Of a DNA stretch of 43,502 nucleotides, positions 15,622 to 23,415 are shown one piece after another. A model generated the notes under the pieces. It saw only the letters and a program-made list of their open reading frames with translations. It had not been told where the DNA came from and searched no databases. The DNA lies in assembly GCA_900770705.1 (NCBI GenBank), contig CAAGLF010000025.1:1-43502 (forward strand), read 5' to 3'. Origin of the DNA: Bacteroidaceae bacterium (GTDB taxonomy: Bacteria; Bacteroidota; Bacteroidia; Bacteroidales; Bacteroidaceae). Every line of letters starts with the position of its first letter. Position 1 is the first letter of the stretch. Both the position numbers and the translations under genes were made by a program.

Positions 15622-15690
15622 GCAGAATTTCTAAGGCTGAAAAATTTTTTTCTGCGGCGGAAAGAAAAATTTCAAGGCCCGAAGTTCTGC
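15622..15690. repeat. Imperfect hairpin element with TTTCTGCGGCGGAAAG centre
   Basis: The left arm (15622-15651) and right arm (15661-15690) are imperfect reverse complements. GCAGAA pairs with TTCTGC at the ends, a GGC/GCC block lies inside, and A/T tracts meet at a centre CTGCGGCGG. It lies between the terminator at 15550-15580 and the promoter at 15764-15795. The rest of the 303-base gap shows nothing else. Confidence 0.7.
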
Positions 15691-15763
15691 GGACATACGT
15701 CGGCCTGCTTTTTCTGCCGGAAGGCCGTTGCGCGAGGGTAGGCTGAAAAATCAGGTACTTTTA

Positions 15764-15795
15764 TTTTGCCTTTCCCTTCTGCCTTCGTAATTTTG
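15764..15795 (+). promoter_or_regulatory. Promoter of the DHH phosphoesterase gene
   Basis: A TTTTG (15764-15768) and a -7 TAATTTTG (15788-15795) are separated by 19 bases, a textbook Bacteroidetes promoter. Transcription from about 15802 leaves a leader of about 20 bases before ATG 15822. Confidence 0.78.
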
Positions 15796-15821
15796 CGTCT
15801 TATTATGAAAAGCAGATTTAT

Positions 15822-16883
15822 ATGTTAGAATTGACTCCTCTTCTGAACGGTAAGGAACTGGTGGGCCTGATGAAAATGCTCCAGGAGGCCAGACGGATTG
15901 TCATTTGCGGACATCGCGGCCCCGACGGAGACGCTATGGGTGCTTCGCTGGCCTGGGCGGACTACTTGCGTACGCTCGGAAAGACGGCCACCGTAGTGAT
16001 GCCGACGCCCTGCCCCGACTTCCTGCGCTGGTTGCCGGGCTGCGGCAAAGTGTTGTTCTACAACGAACAGCGGGCTGCCGTGGAGCGTGCCATTCAGGAG
16101 GCCGACCTCTTCTGTGCGCTCGACTTCAACGCGCTCTCCCGCCTGCAGGATATGGCACCTGTGGTGGAAAAGTCGAAAGCCGCCCGCCTGCTCATCGATC
16201 ACCACCTCGCACCCGACGCTTCCTGCTTCGACGTGATGATTTCCCGCCCGAAAGCATGCAGTACCAGCGAACTGGTGTTTCGCCTCGTGGAGCAACTCGG
16301 TGGTTTCGACGATATGACGCGCAGTACGGCCGCTTCGCTTTATTGTGGAATGATGACAGATACGGGTGGCTTCACGTATGCCTCGAATAATCCCGAGATA
16401 TATCTCATCATCAGCCTGCTGCTTTCAAAAGGTATCGACAAGGACAAAATCTACCGCAACGTCTTCAATACTTTCTCCGAGAACCGCTTGCGTCTGACGG
16501 GCTACATACTCAACGAAAAGCTCCGCTTCTACGAGCACCGCCGTGCCTCGATCTTCACCCTCACCCGCGAGGAGATGAAGCGCTTCAAGTTTATCCGCGG
16601 CGACGCCGAGGGGCTGGTGAATATGCCCTTGCAGGTGCGCGGTATGCGGCTGAGCATTTCCCTGCGGGAGGACACAGAGCGCGAGGTGGTGCGCGTGTCG
16701 CTCCGCAGTGTGGACGACTTTCCCTGCAACCGTATGGCAGAGGAGTTTTTCAACGGCGGCGGACATCTCAATGCCTCGGGAGGAGAACTTCCCTTCCCCA
16801 TCGATGAAGCGGTGCGCACGGCAGAGCGCGCCATTGAACAGTACAGGCCGCTGCTCTACGGCGGAGAAATGCCGCGCGAATAA
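15822..16883 (+). CDS. DHH/DHHA1 phosphoesterase, NrnA-type (nanoRNase / pAp phosphatase)
   Basis: The 353-residue protein has the DHH-family metal motifs in order: GHRGPDGDAMGASLA (about 30-45), CALDFNAL, LLIDHHLAPD (the DHH triad) and MMTDTGGFTYA. The C-terminal DHHA1 substrate-binding motif is GGGHLNASGGEL. The first motif has Arg-Gly (HRGPDGD) where some relatives have HxNPDGD, and the metal-binding Asp residues are kept. NrnA-type enzymes degrade 2-5-nt RNA and dephosphorylate 3'-phosphoadenosine 5'-phosphate. The muramidase-fusion gene follows. Confidence 0.9.
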   Translation: MLELTPLLNGKELVGLMKMLQEARRIVICGHRGPDGDAMGASLAWADYLRTLGKTATVVMPTPCPDFLRWLPGCGKVLFYNEQRAAVERAIQEADLFCALDFNALSRLQDMAPVVEKSKAARLLIDHHLAPDASCFDVMISRPKACSTSELVFRLVEQLGGFDDMTRSTAASLYCGMMTDTGGFTYASNNPEIYLIISLLLSKGIDKDKIYRNVFNTFSENRLRLTGYILNEKLRFYEHRRASIFTLTREEMKRFKFIRGDAEGLVNMPLQVRGMRLSISLREDTEREVVRVSLRSVDDFPCNRMAEEFFNGGGHLNASGGELPFPIDEAVRTAERAIEQYRPLLYGGEMPRE

Positions 16884-17057
16884 CATAAGGGAAACGGCGA
16901 CGGCCGGACGTGCCCGAGGAGGCACGTCTGTCACGCCTTCTTTACACAACAGACTATGCAGACTACGCTTGACCGGCAACAGGAACGTGTGGAAACAGAC
17001 GCTGCGGCGCTGCCGGAAAATACACAGAACAACATACGTAAATCTTTGTGGCATAGA

Positions 17058-19280
17058 ATGAAATGCTCCTGCCGCAGCCGCATCGGCTGGGGGCTGGCTG
17101 CCCTCTCCCTTTGTCTGCTGTGGTGGCTCGTGCCGCCCTCGTGGGAGCGGCAGTCGAGGGCCGTCGTGCTCGTAGAGAGCCGAACGCATTACCGCCTGGC
17201 GCTGGCCGATGGCACAGAAGTGGACTTTCTGCCCCCGATGGCCGACTCCACGCTGGCAGTCGACGCCGAATTGCAGCGCACGACAACGGGATTCCTGATT
17301 GCAGCCGACGGGCGCCTGATTACCTCGGCAGCGGCCATCGCACAACTGCCCGACTCACTCTGCGGGGAGGCTCTGCAGGCCGCCTTGCAGGCACGTAGGG
17401 AAAACTTGCAGCGGCGCCGTACAACGCTGAAAGCCAATCAGAAAGAGTTGGAGTACTACGCACGGACGCACACCATCACCGACGACGGCTACAACGACGT
17501 GATGGAGTGGCGCTACCGCACGGAAGTGGACATACGGCGCACGGACTCTCTGCTGCAGCGGCTCGAAGCAGCCCTTGCACTGCCTGCCGCCGTGGCATAC
17601 AGGCAGAACACCTTCCGGGTAGTGCAGACCGTTCCGACAACGGGTGACAGCGTGCAGACTTCCGCCTGCTCCGCCACATTGCTCGGCGCGGTAGGAGAGG
17701 ATTTGCTGCTGCTGCGTCTGCGGGGAGAGGCCTTGCCCGAATCGGCAACGACCATATCCACGCTTTCCGCCCTTCCGGCCTTGCTGACGCCCGCACGTGC
17801 ACCGCGCAGGGTGGTCACTTTCTTCCAGACAGCGGCGGACGACACTACGGGCGGCTACATGCCGCCGACGGTGGCAGAACTGAGCGACAGTTGCAGCCAC
17901 CTGCTGCCCACGGCAGCCGAGGGCTCTCCTGTTTTCAACAGGATGGGGCAGTTGACGGGCGTGATAGCCAATGGCAAGTGCCTGTCTGCAAGGAGATTGT
18001 GGCGAGTCAGCGGAAAAGGTGAGCCTTGGCTGAAGGCAAAGGCCGCGGCCGTGAAGCGTTGGTGGCACCGACTGCCTGCGGATACGGCAGCCTGTCGTCG
18101 GCCGGCCGCGGAATGGCGTCCGAACGTGGCCGGACGCTGGACGCCGGGCAGGGAAATACAGCATCGGAAGCTGTCTGACGCTACGTACTACGGCTATGTG
18201 AAAAATGGCAAGCCCGAAGGATTCGGTGTAGCCCTGCTCGCGAATGGTTCACGCTACGAAGGCTACTGGAAGTCCGGATTGCGCAGCGGTTTCGGTGCAT
18301 TGCGCGACACGTCCGGCGTGGAATTTCGCGGTATGTGGGAGCGCGACACGCTTCGCAGGGGCGTAGCCGTCTCCGGCACATACGTCTATGCCGGCAGTTT
18401 CGACGATCGTTCCCGTCCGCACGGCTTTGGCATTGTCTACAGTTGCGATGCGACTTTCTGTTACCTCGGAGAATGGAACTACGGCCTGCGCGAGGGACAC
18501 GGGTTCGGTATGTCGACGGGGAAACTCGTACAGTGCGGCCACTGGAGCGGCGGCAATTACAAGGGAGAGCAAATGCGCTACACCGCCGACCGCGTCTATG
18601 GCATCGACATCAGCCGTTATCAGCACGAGATAGGCAAGAAGAAATACAGTATCGACTGGAAGAAATTGAGAATCACCTCTTTGGGAAGCAGTAACAGCGG
18701 AAGGATAGTGGGCCGGGCCGACTATCCCGTCTCCTACGTATATATCAAATCCACACAGGGCGTCACCATCCGAAACCGCTACTATCCGGCCGATTTGCGC
18801 CAGGCCAGGGCCCACGGACTGCCCGTCGGGGCCTACCACTTCTTCTCTACGAATCGCAGTGGAGCCGCCCAGGCGGATTTCTTCCTGAAGCATAGCGGCA
18901 TCCGCCGCGGAGATCTCCCGCCAATGCTCGATGTGGAGCCCTCCGAGGCCCAGATTTCGCAGATGGGTGGAGATAAGGCGCTGTTCCGCGAAGTTCTGGC
19001 TTTCCTCCGTGCCGTCGAGCGGGCGTGTGGGGTCCGGCCGGTGCTCTACGTCGGCCAGCAGTTTGTCAACCGCCATATCCCGAACGCGCCGGACGAACTT
19101 ACGGACTACGATGTGTGGGTGGCGCGTTACGGCCAGTACCGTCCGTATGTCCATCTCCTTCATTGGCAGCTCTCTCCCCACGGAAGGGTGACGGGGATAC
19201 GCGGCGAGGTCGACATCAATGTCTTTAATGGCACGAAAGAGCAGTTCCGCGAATACTTACGCACACATTGTGTGAAGTAG
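17058..19280 (+). CDS. Envelope protein: degenerate trypsin-like domain, MORN repeats and GH25 muramidase
   Basis: The 740-residue product begins with a signal-anchor segment (GWGLAALSLCLLWWLVP). Residues to about 310 resemble a chymotrypsin-fold protease of the HtrA type (TTTGFLIAADGRLITSAAAI; EGSPVFNRMGQLTGVIAN), but the catalytic His and Ser positions are not conserved. At about 370-510 come MORN-type repeats (YYGYVKNGKPEGFG, YEGYWKSGLRSGFG, YLGEWNYGLREGHG). From GIDISRYQ (about 515) a complete GH25 lysozyme domain follows, with its acidic pair in PPMLDVEPSEAQ. The likely action is cleavage of peptidoglycan glycan strands in the periplasm or at the surface. An ATG at 16956 would add 34 residues, so the start is uncertain. 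Confidence 0.82.
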   Translation: MKCSCRSRIGWGLAALSLCLLWWLVPPSWERQSRAVVLVESRTHYRLALADGTEVDFLPPMADSTLAVDAELQRTTTGFLIAADGRLITSAAAIAQLPDSLCGEALQAALQARRENLQRRRTTLKANQKELEYYARTHTITDDGYNDVMEWRYRTEVDIRRTDSLLQRLEAALALPAAVAYRQNTFRVVQTVPTTGDSVQTSACSATLLGAVGEDLLLLRLRGEALPESATTISTLSALPALLTPARAPRRVVTFFQTAADDTTGGYMPPTVAELSDSCSHLLPTAAEGSPVFNRMGQLTGVIANGKCLSARRLWRVSGKGEPWLKAKAAAVKRWWHRLPADTAACRRPAAEWRPNVAGRWTPGREIQHRKLSDATYYGYVKNGKPEGFGVALLANGSRYEGYWKSGLRSGFGALRDTSGVEFRGMWERDTLRRGVAVSGTYVYAGSFDDRSRPHGFGIVYSCDATFCYLGEWNYGLREGHGFGMSTGKLVQCGHWSGGNYKGEQMRYTADRVYGIDISRYQHEIGKKKYSIDWKKLRITSLGSSNSGRIVGRADYPVSYVYIKSTQGVTIRNRYYPADLRQARAHGLPVGAYHFFSTNRSGAAQADFFLKHSGIRRGDLPPMLDVEPSEAQISQMGGDKALFREVLAFLRAVERACGVRPVLYVGQQFVNRHIPNAPDELTDYDVWVARYGQYRPYVHLLHWQLSPHGRVTGIRGEVDINVFNGTKEQFREYLRTHCVK

Positions 19281-19503
19281 TGGGGCGGGGCGACGTATTT
19301 CTTCCTTTTCCGCATTTGCTATCTCCAGGGTATAAATGAGTGCCGCGTAGATTCTTGTGTTTCCGGCGGATTGTCGGGAATTTTTCTTTGCTTAAATACT
19401 GCGTTTCGAAATGGTTCTAAACTTTTCTATAATCAAAAGAAAATAAGATGGATAGAAAGGATTTACTGCGAATGATATTTACAATCTGCTTTCGTCGGAA
19501 AAT
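19281..19503. other. Gene-free stretch after the muramidase fusion
   Basis: This is about 220 bases of AT-richer sequence between convergent genes. I see no open frame of note, no promoter match and no repeat. The only structure nearby is the hairpin terminator at 19504-19538. Confidence 0.5.
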
Positions 19504-19538
19504 GGAAAAAGCGCCTTCTCCCGATGGAGAAGGCGCTT
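19504..19538 (-). terminator. Terminator of purT (minus strand)
   Basis: A perfect 13-bp stem, AAGCGCCTTCTCC (19509-19521) with its complement (19526-19538), closes a CGAT tetraloop. Read on the minus strand it is followed by a T-rich tail and lies 27 bases after the purT stop. On the plus strand it may also stop read-through from the muramidase gene. Confidence 0.85.
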
Positions 19539-19565
19539 AGCAGGATATTTTTTCAGGGCGTTCGG

Positions 19566-20729
19566 TCAGAATACTTCGACGTAAGAGGCGAGTCGCTTGG
19601 CCTTGTCGCGAATTAGGTCGATGTCTGTTCCAACTGGCGCGTTGCAAACGACCACGCCCATACGCCGGTTGACGCGGGTGGTGGGCTTCCCGAAGATGCG
19701 CAGGTCTGCATCTTCTTCGCAGGTTTGTTCCAGGCCACGGTACTGCGGCTGTTCCTGACTGGCAATCGGCGAGAGGATGACGGCGGAGGCCCCTGCGCGC
19801 AACAACTTCACCGAGGGAATCGGCAATCCCAGTGCTGCGCGGAGGTGGAGCTCAAACTCGTTGAAGTTCTGCGTTCCTGCGAGTGTCACCATACCCGTAT
19901 CGTGCGGGCGTGGCGACAGTTCGGAGAAGTAGACGCCATTTTCGTGTGAGAGGAAGAACTCTACACCCCAGATTCCGGCCCCTGTGAGTGCGCGGGTCAC
20001 CAGCTCGGCCATCCGTTGTGCCTCTGCGAGGTGTTCCGGTGCTATGACGGCCGGCTGAAAGCTCTCGCGGTAGTCGCCTCCCTGCTGTACGTGGCCGATG
20101 GGCGGGCAGAAGAGGGTGGGGCCGCCTTGTTGTGTGACGGTGAGCAGTGTGATTTCGCTGTCGAAGTGTATAAATTCCTCGATAATCAGTTCCTTGATGT
20201 CGCCGCGGCTTCCTTCGAGCCCGTAGTGCCAGGCTTTTTCGAGGTCTTCGGCCGTGTGGACGAGCGACTGTCCTTTTCCGGAGGAGGACATCAGCGGTTT
20301 GACGATGCAGGGGTATCCTATTTTTTCGGCTGCGGTCTGTAGTTCTTCGTAGGTCTTGGCATAGAAGTACTTAGCGGTCTTCAATCCCAGTTCCTTGGCG
20401 GCCAAGTCGCGGATGGCCTTGCGGTTCATCGTGTAGTTGACGGCTTTCGCGGAGGGGACTACGTGGATGCCCTGCTTTTCGAAGTCGTAGAGCCGCTCGG
20501 TGCGGATGGCCTCGATTTCGGGGACGATGTAGTCGGGCTGATGGCGCTCTACGACTTTCGCGAGGGCTTCGCCGTCGAGCATGGAGAATACTTCGCATTC
20601 ATCGGCTACCTGCATAGCAGGTGCTCCGGCGTAGGAATCGCACGCAATGACGTGTTGTCCAAGGCGTTGCGCGGCAATGACAAATTCCTTGCCCAGCTCG
20701 CCGGAACCAAGAAGAAGGATTTTTTTCAT
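19566..20729 (-). CDS. purT: Phosphoribosylglycinamide formyltransferase 2, formate-dependent
   Basis: The 387-residue ATP-grasp enzyme begins MKKILLLGSGELGKEFVIAA, the PurT dinucleotide-like loop. The ATP-grasp core follows with VKPLMSSSGKGQS, and the C-terminal catalytic segment is GVEFFLSHENGVYFSELSPR followed by PHDTGMVTLAGTQNFNEFELH. It uses formate and ATP to convert GAR to formyl-GAR, the third step of purine synthesis, as an alternative to folate-dependent PurN. Length and motifs fit the family. It is a single gene with its own terminator, and a weak -7 box lies upstream. Confidence 0.95.
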   Translation of the reverse strand: MKKILLLGSGELGKEFVIAAQRLGQHVIACDSYAGAPAMQVADECEVFSMLDGEALAKVVERHQPDYIVPEIEAIRTERLYDFEKQGIHVVPSAKAVNYTMNRKAIRDLAAKELGLKTAKYFYAKTYEELQTAAEKIGYPCIVKPLMSSSGKGQSLVHTAEDLEKAWHYGLEGSRGDIKELIIEEFIHFDSEITLLTVTQQGGPTLFCPPIGHVQQGGDYRESFQPAVIAPEHLAEAQRMAELVTRALTGAGIWGVEFFLSHENGVYFSELSPRPHDTGMVTLAGTQNFNEFELHLRAALGLPIPSVKLLRAGASAVILSPIASQEQPQYRGLEQTCEEDADLRIFGKPTTRVNRRMGVVVCNAPVGTDIDLIRDKAKRLASYVEVF

Positions 20730-20845
20730 ATTTCTTGCGGGTTGTGGAGTGTTGGTATCGTGATAGGGTGCGGTGGTGCGAGGGATACGCGCTGCGGGGT
20801 GGCCGGCGGGGGTGTGTCGGGGCCTTCAGCAGCCTTCACGCGGCA

Positions 20846-20853
20846 CAAAATTA
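20846..20853 (-). promoter_or_regulatory. Possible -7 box of purT
   Basis: CAAAATTA reads TAATTTTG on the minus strand, a match to TAnnTTTG, 117 bases before the purT start. The position where a -33 element should lie is inside the terminator stem at 20859-20883 and shows no TTTG. Confidence 0.4.
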
Positions 20854-20883
20854 CGAAAAAGGACGGACATGGTGTCCGTCCTT
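20854..20883 (-). terminator. Terminator of the 48-residue gene and sigma factor transcript
   Basis: A perfect 11-bp stem (20859-20869 with 20873-20883, AAGGACGGACA and its complement) encloses a 3-base loop. On the minus strand a run of T (20854-20858) follows. It lies 10 bases after the stop of the small gene at 20894. Confidence 0.82.
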
Positions 20884-20893
20884 GTAGGGGGAT

Positions 20894-21040
20894 TTAGCAT
20901 TCTGCCGGCAGTTTGGGATTGCATTGCAGCATTCCCCGGATGATTTCGTCGTTCGAGGGCTGGTAGCTGCGGGCGAACTCCCGCAGGAAGCTGAGTGTTT
21001 TTTCCCGAGGACCGCGGGTAGGAGGGGTAGAGTCGGTCAT
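20894..21040 (-). CDS. Small conserved-looking protein of unknown function (48 residues)
   Basis: This short frame reads MTDSTPPTRGPREKTLSFLR, then EFARSYQPSNDEIIRGMLQC, then NPKLPAEC and a TAA stop. It has no signal peptide or membrane segment. The central part, FLREFARSYQ, would form an amphipathic helix. The frame lies between the ECF sigma gene (139 bases upstream, same strand) and a perfect terminator 10 bases after its stop, which strongly supports a real gene. From memory, similar small frames follow this class of sigma gene in other Bacteroidales. No function is known to me. Confidence 0.65.
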   Translation of the reverse strand: MTDSTPPTRGPREKTLSFLREFARSYQPSNDEIIRGMLQCNPKLPAEC

Positions 21041-21179
21041 AGGCTGAAGTTTTGGATTGTTTTTCTGTTTAGTAAACGCGGAAGTCGGGATTTTAGTATA
21101 GAAAGGTGCCGAAAAATAGGCGGGTCGGCCAATTTTCCGGCACTGGGGATTTTTTATGGTGCGAACAGGTTGTTCTGTA

Positions 21180-21770
21180 TCAGACGGCCAGCGATAGGTG
21201 GTGCTCCTGCGCCATTCTTCGCATATTGAGTATGGCGTAGCGCATGCGTCCGAGTGCGGTGTTGATACTTACGCCGGTGATGTCGGATATTTCTTTGAAT
21301 GAGAGTTCCTGATAGAAGCGCATAAAGACGACCTCGCGCTGCGGTTCGGGCAGGTGGTTCATCAGACGCTTGACGTCTTCGAGTGTCTGCTCGGTGACCA
21401 GGACGCTCTCGAGGGAGCTGTCGCAAAGGTCGGCGTCGTTGAAGATGTCCTTTTCGCTCTCGTCCTTGGAGATCAGGTTCTCGTTTTTCTCCGTACGGAA
21501 CTGGTCGATGACCAGGTTGTGGGCAATGCGCGTCAGCCAGGCGTAGAATTTTCCGCTTTCGGTGTATCTGCCTTGCTTGATGGTGACGATAGCTTTCACA
21601 AATGTCTCCTGAAAAATATCATCGGCGACATCTGCGTTGTTGACGCTGTATAGAATGTAGTTGTAGAGCCTGTCTTTATATCTTTCGAGCAATAAGTCGA
21701 AAGCCTCGTTCGTACCCGAAGCATACATAGCTACCAACTTTTCGTCGGCGAGCGCGTTTAATTCGTTCAT
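21180..21770 (-). CDS. ECF-type RNA polymerase sigma factor
   Basis: The 196-residue protein begins MNELNALADEKLVAMYASGT. Region 2 is FDLLLERYKDRLYNYILYSV with NADVADDIFQETFVKAI. Region 4 is PEPQREVVFMRFYQELSFKE followed by ISDITGVSINTALGRMRYAI, a clear helix-turn-helix. Start 21770 is chosen although the frame runs open to 22421, because the upstream part is the translated 22-bp repeat array and lies beyond a strong promoter. There is no anti-sigma gene next to it, unlike the other sigma factor in this window, so control may be transcriptional or through another partner. The downstream neighbour is the 48-residue gene. Confidence 0.92.
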   Translation of the reverse strand: MNELNALADEKLVAMYASGTNEAFDLLLERYKDRLYNYILYSVNNADVADDIFQETFVKAIVTIKQGRYTESGKFYAWLTRIAHNLVIDQFRTEKNENLISKDESEKDIFNDADLCDSSLESVLVTEQTLEDVKRLMNHLPEPQREVVFMRFYQELSFKEISDITGVSINTALGRMRYAILNMRRMAQEHHLSLAV

Positions 21771-21925
21771 TACTGCGTAAATTAATTGGTTTCGAGTAAT
21801 GTCGCTTCGATAGGCAGGCGTTTTAGGGTGAATGAATAGGGCAGGAGGGGAGAGCGGCCGCGCGATGCCTGCGGGGCAGGCGTTGAAAAGCATTGCTGGT
21901 GGGCCGGAATATCCTCCGTATGCGG

Positions 21926-21957
21926 CAAAAGTAAAAATTTCCTTCTTTCCGACAAAA
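21926..21957 (-). promoter_or_regulatory. Promoter of the ECF sigma gene
   Basis: On the minus strand, -7 TACTTTTG (plus-strand CAAAAGTA, 21926-21933) and -33 TTTTG (plus-strand CAAAA, 21953-21957) are separated by 19 bases, an excellent Bacteroidetes promoter. The start of transcription would be near 21919. Confidence 0.75.
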
Positions 21958-22083
21958 TAAATTCCCGTTTTTTCGTTGTTTTCCCCAGTGATTTCGGGTA
22001 TTTGGGGCTCTGGGGCGCTGTCTGGCTGCCCCGCAGGACGGCGACGGGCGTGGGAAGGCGGAAGAACTGCGGCGCTATGCTTT

Positions 22084-22205
22084 CTTTCGGGCCTCGAAAT
22101 TTTTTCTTTCGGGCCTCGAAATTTTTTCTTTCGGGCTTTGAAATTTTTTCTTTCAGGCCTTGAAATTCTTTCTTTCAGGCCTTGAAATTTTTTTTTCGGG
22201 CCTTG
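22084..22205. repeat. 22-bp tandem array, about 5.5 copies, CTTTCGGGCCTCGAAATTTTTT
   Basis: Units begin at 22084, 22106, 22128, 22150 and 22172, with a partial sixth. Period is exactly 22 bp. Each unit has a dyad TTTCG...CGAAA around GGCCT and an A/T tract. Later copies drift (GGCCTC to GGCTTT to GGCCTT; CGGG to CAGG). The array lies upstream of both divergent promoters. Confidence 0.88.
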
Positions 22206-22367
22206 TGGTTTCATGTATCTCCGCGTTAGTTCCGGCGACTTCCAATGTAGTTGTTTCTTGCTCGGCTGCCAGTGGAAAAGGGGGCGCTGTCGTTGCGCCG
22301 GGCGTAGCGGAAAAGAAAAAATCGAGGGAGGGGCGACGGAGTGATGGAGTGAATGCAAATTTTTTCG

Positions 22368-22375
22368 TATCTTCG
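22368..22375 (+). promoter_or_regulatory. Likely -7 box of the radical SAM gene
   Basis: TATCTTCG is a common variant of the TAnnTTTG box and lies 17 bases before the ATG at 22393. The -33 element is unclear. Confidence 0.45.
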
Positions 22376-22392
22376 CCCCGTTTTTAAGCCGT

Positions 22393-23355
22393 ATGCAGAC
22401 CGACACACCCGCTTTGTACAAAGATTTTTCGGCTTTCCTGTCGACCTACCTGGACGGGAAAGTGCAGAAAATATCCGTAGATGCCGGATTTACCTGCCCC
22501 AACCGCGACGGGACAAAGGGGGTGGGCGGATGTATCTACTGCAACAATCGGACGTTTAGTCCCGACTATTGTGCCGGGCAGTCCGGCGTGACGGAGCAGT
22601 TGCGGGAGGGCATGCGCTTCTTTGCCCGCAAATACCCCGATATGCGCTATCTGGCCTATTTTCAGGCTTATACGAATACGTATGCACCGCTGGAGAAATT
22701 GCGCCGGCTGTATGAAGAGGCGCTGGCTGTGGAGGCTGTGGCCGGAATCGTGGTGGGAACCCGTCCGGACTGCGTGGACGAGAGGTTGCTCGACTACCTG
22801 AGCGAACTTGCCGAGCAGACGTTCGTGCTGGTGGAGTACGGCGTGGAAACTGCCAACGACGCCACGCTGCGGCGCATTGGCAGAGGACATGATTTCGCCT
22901 GTGCCGTAGCGGCTATCCGGCAGACTGCCAGACGGGGCGTGCACGTAGGGGCACATCTCTTGTTCGGACTGCCCGGAGAGAGCCGGGCCGATATGCTGCG
23001 GACAGCGGAATGTGTGGCCACCCTGCCTCTGGAGACGCTGAAGCTCCACCAACTCCAGATTGTGCGCGGTTCGAGACTCGCTGCCGCCTATCTGGAAAAT
23101 CCTGCCTCCATCCCCCTCTTCACGCCGGAGGCGTACGTGGCGCTCTGCTGCGATGTGCTCGAACGGCTCAGCCCCGAAATCGCCGTGGAACGCTTCACGG
23201 CGCAGGCGCCCGCCGACCTGCTCATCGCTCCCGTCTGGGGAATGAAGAATTATGCCTTCACCGAACTCGTGAAGCACGAGCTCCGGCAGAGAGGCAGCCG
23301 GCAGGGAAGCCGCTTCCGGCCTAATAAAGAAACCTTCCATACACATTATATATAA
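22393..23355 (+). CDS. Radical SAM protein, TIGR01212/YhcC family
   Basis: The 320-residue protein has its cluster-binding cysteines at 35, 47 and 50 (CPNRDGTKGVGGCIYC), the CX11CX2C spacing of this family rather than the usual CX3CX2C. Further family features are YFQAYTNTYAPLEKL, VVGTRPDC, LVEYGVETANDATLRRIGRG and HLLFGLPGES. It will bind a 4Fe-4S cluster and cleave S-adenosylmethionine. The substrate of YhcC-like proteins is not settled to my knowledge; the resemblance to Elp3-type proteins suggests a role with RNA. The Rid-like gene follows after 60 bases. Confidence 0.9.
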   Translation: MQTDTPALYKDFSAFLSTYLDGKVQKISVDAGFTCPNRDGTKGVGGCIYCNNRTFSPDYCAGQSGVTEQLREGMRFFARKYPDMRYLAYFQAYTNTYAPLEKLRRLYEEALAVEAVAGIVVGTRPDCVDERLLDYLSELAEQTFVLVEYGVETANDATLRRIGRGHDFACAVAAIRQTARRGVHVGAHLLFGLPGESRADMLRTAECVATLPLETLKLHQLQIVRGSRLAAAYLENPASIPLFTPEAYVALCCDVLERLSPEIAVERFTAQAPADLLIAPVWGMKNYAFTELVKHELRQRGSRQGSRFRPNKETFHTHYI

Positions 23356-23415
23356 TAGTGGCGATGTGCCGAAGCCTTGCGGCGCGGAAAACATCGCAGA
23401 AAGTGCCTTTCGGAA

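Larger units (their letters stand above)
21771..22392. other. 622-base divergent intergenic region
   Basis: No gene is supported. It contains the minus-strand promoter of the ECF sigma gene (21926-21957), the 22-bp array (22084-22205) and the likely promoter of the radical SAM gene (22368-22375). The sigma gene leader would be about 150 bases long, which leaves room for post-transcriptional control, but I see no known riboswitch. Confidence 0.6.

Noticed and set aside
22084..22205. CRISPR array
   Set aside because: The units are contiguous 22-bp repeats with no unique spacers, and no cas gene is present. The same holds for the arrays at 264, 6143 and 43278.
21771..22421. N-terminal extension of the second ECF sigma frame
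   Set aside because: It translates the 22-bp array into a Lys/Arg/Pro repeat and lies upstream of a strong promoter. The sigma domain is complete from 21770.
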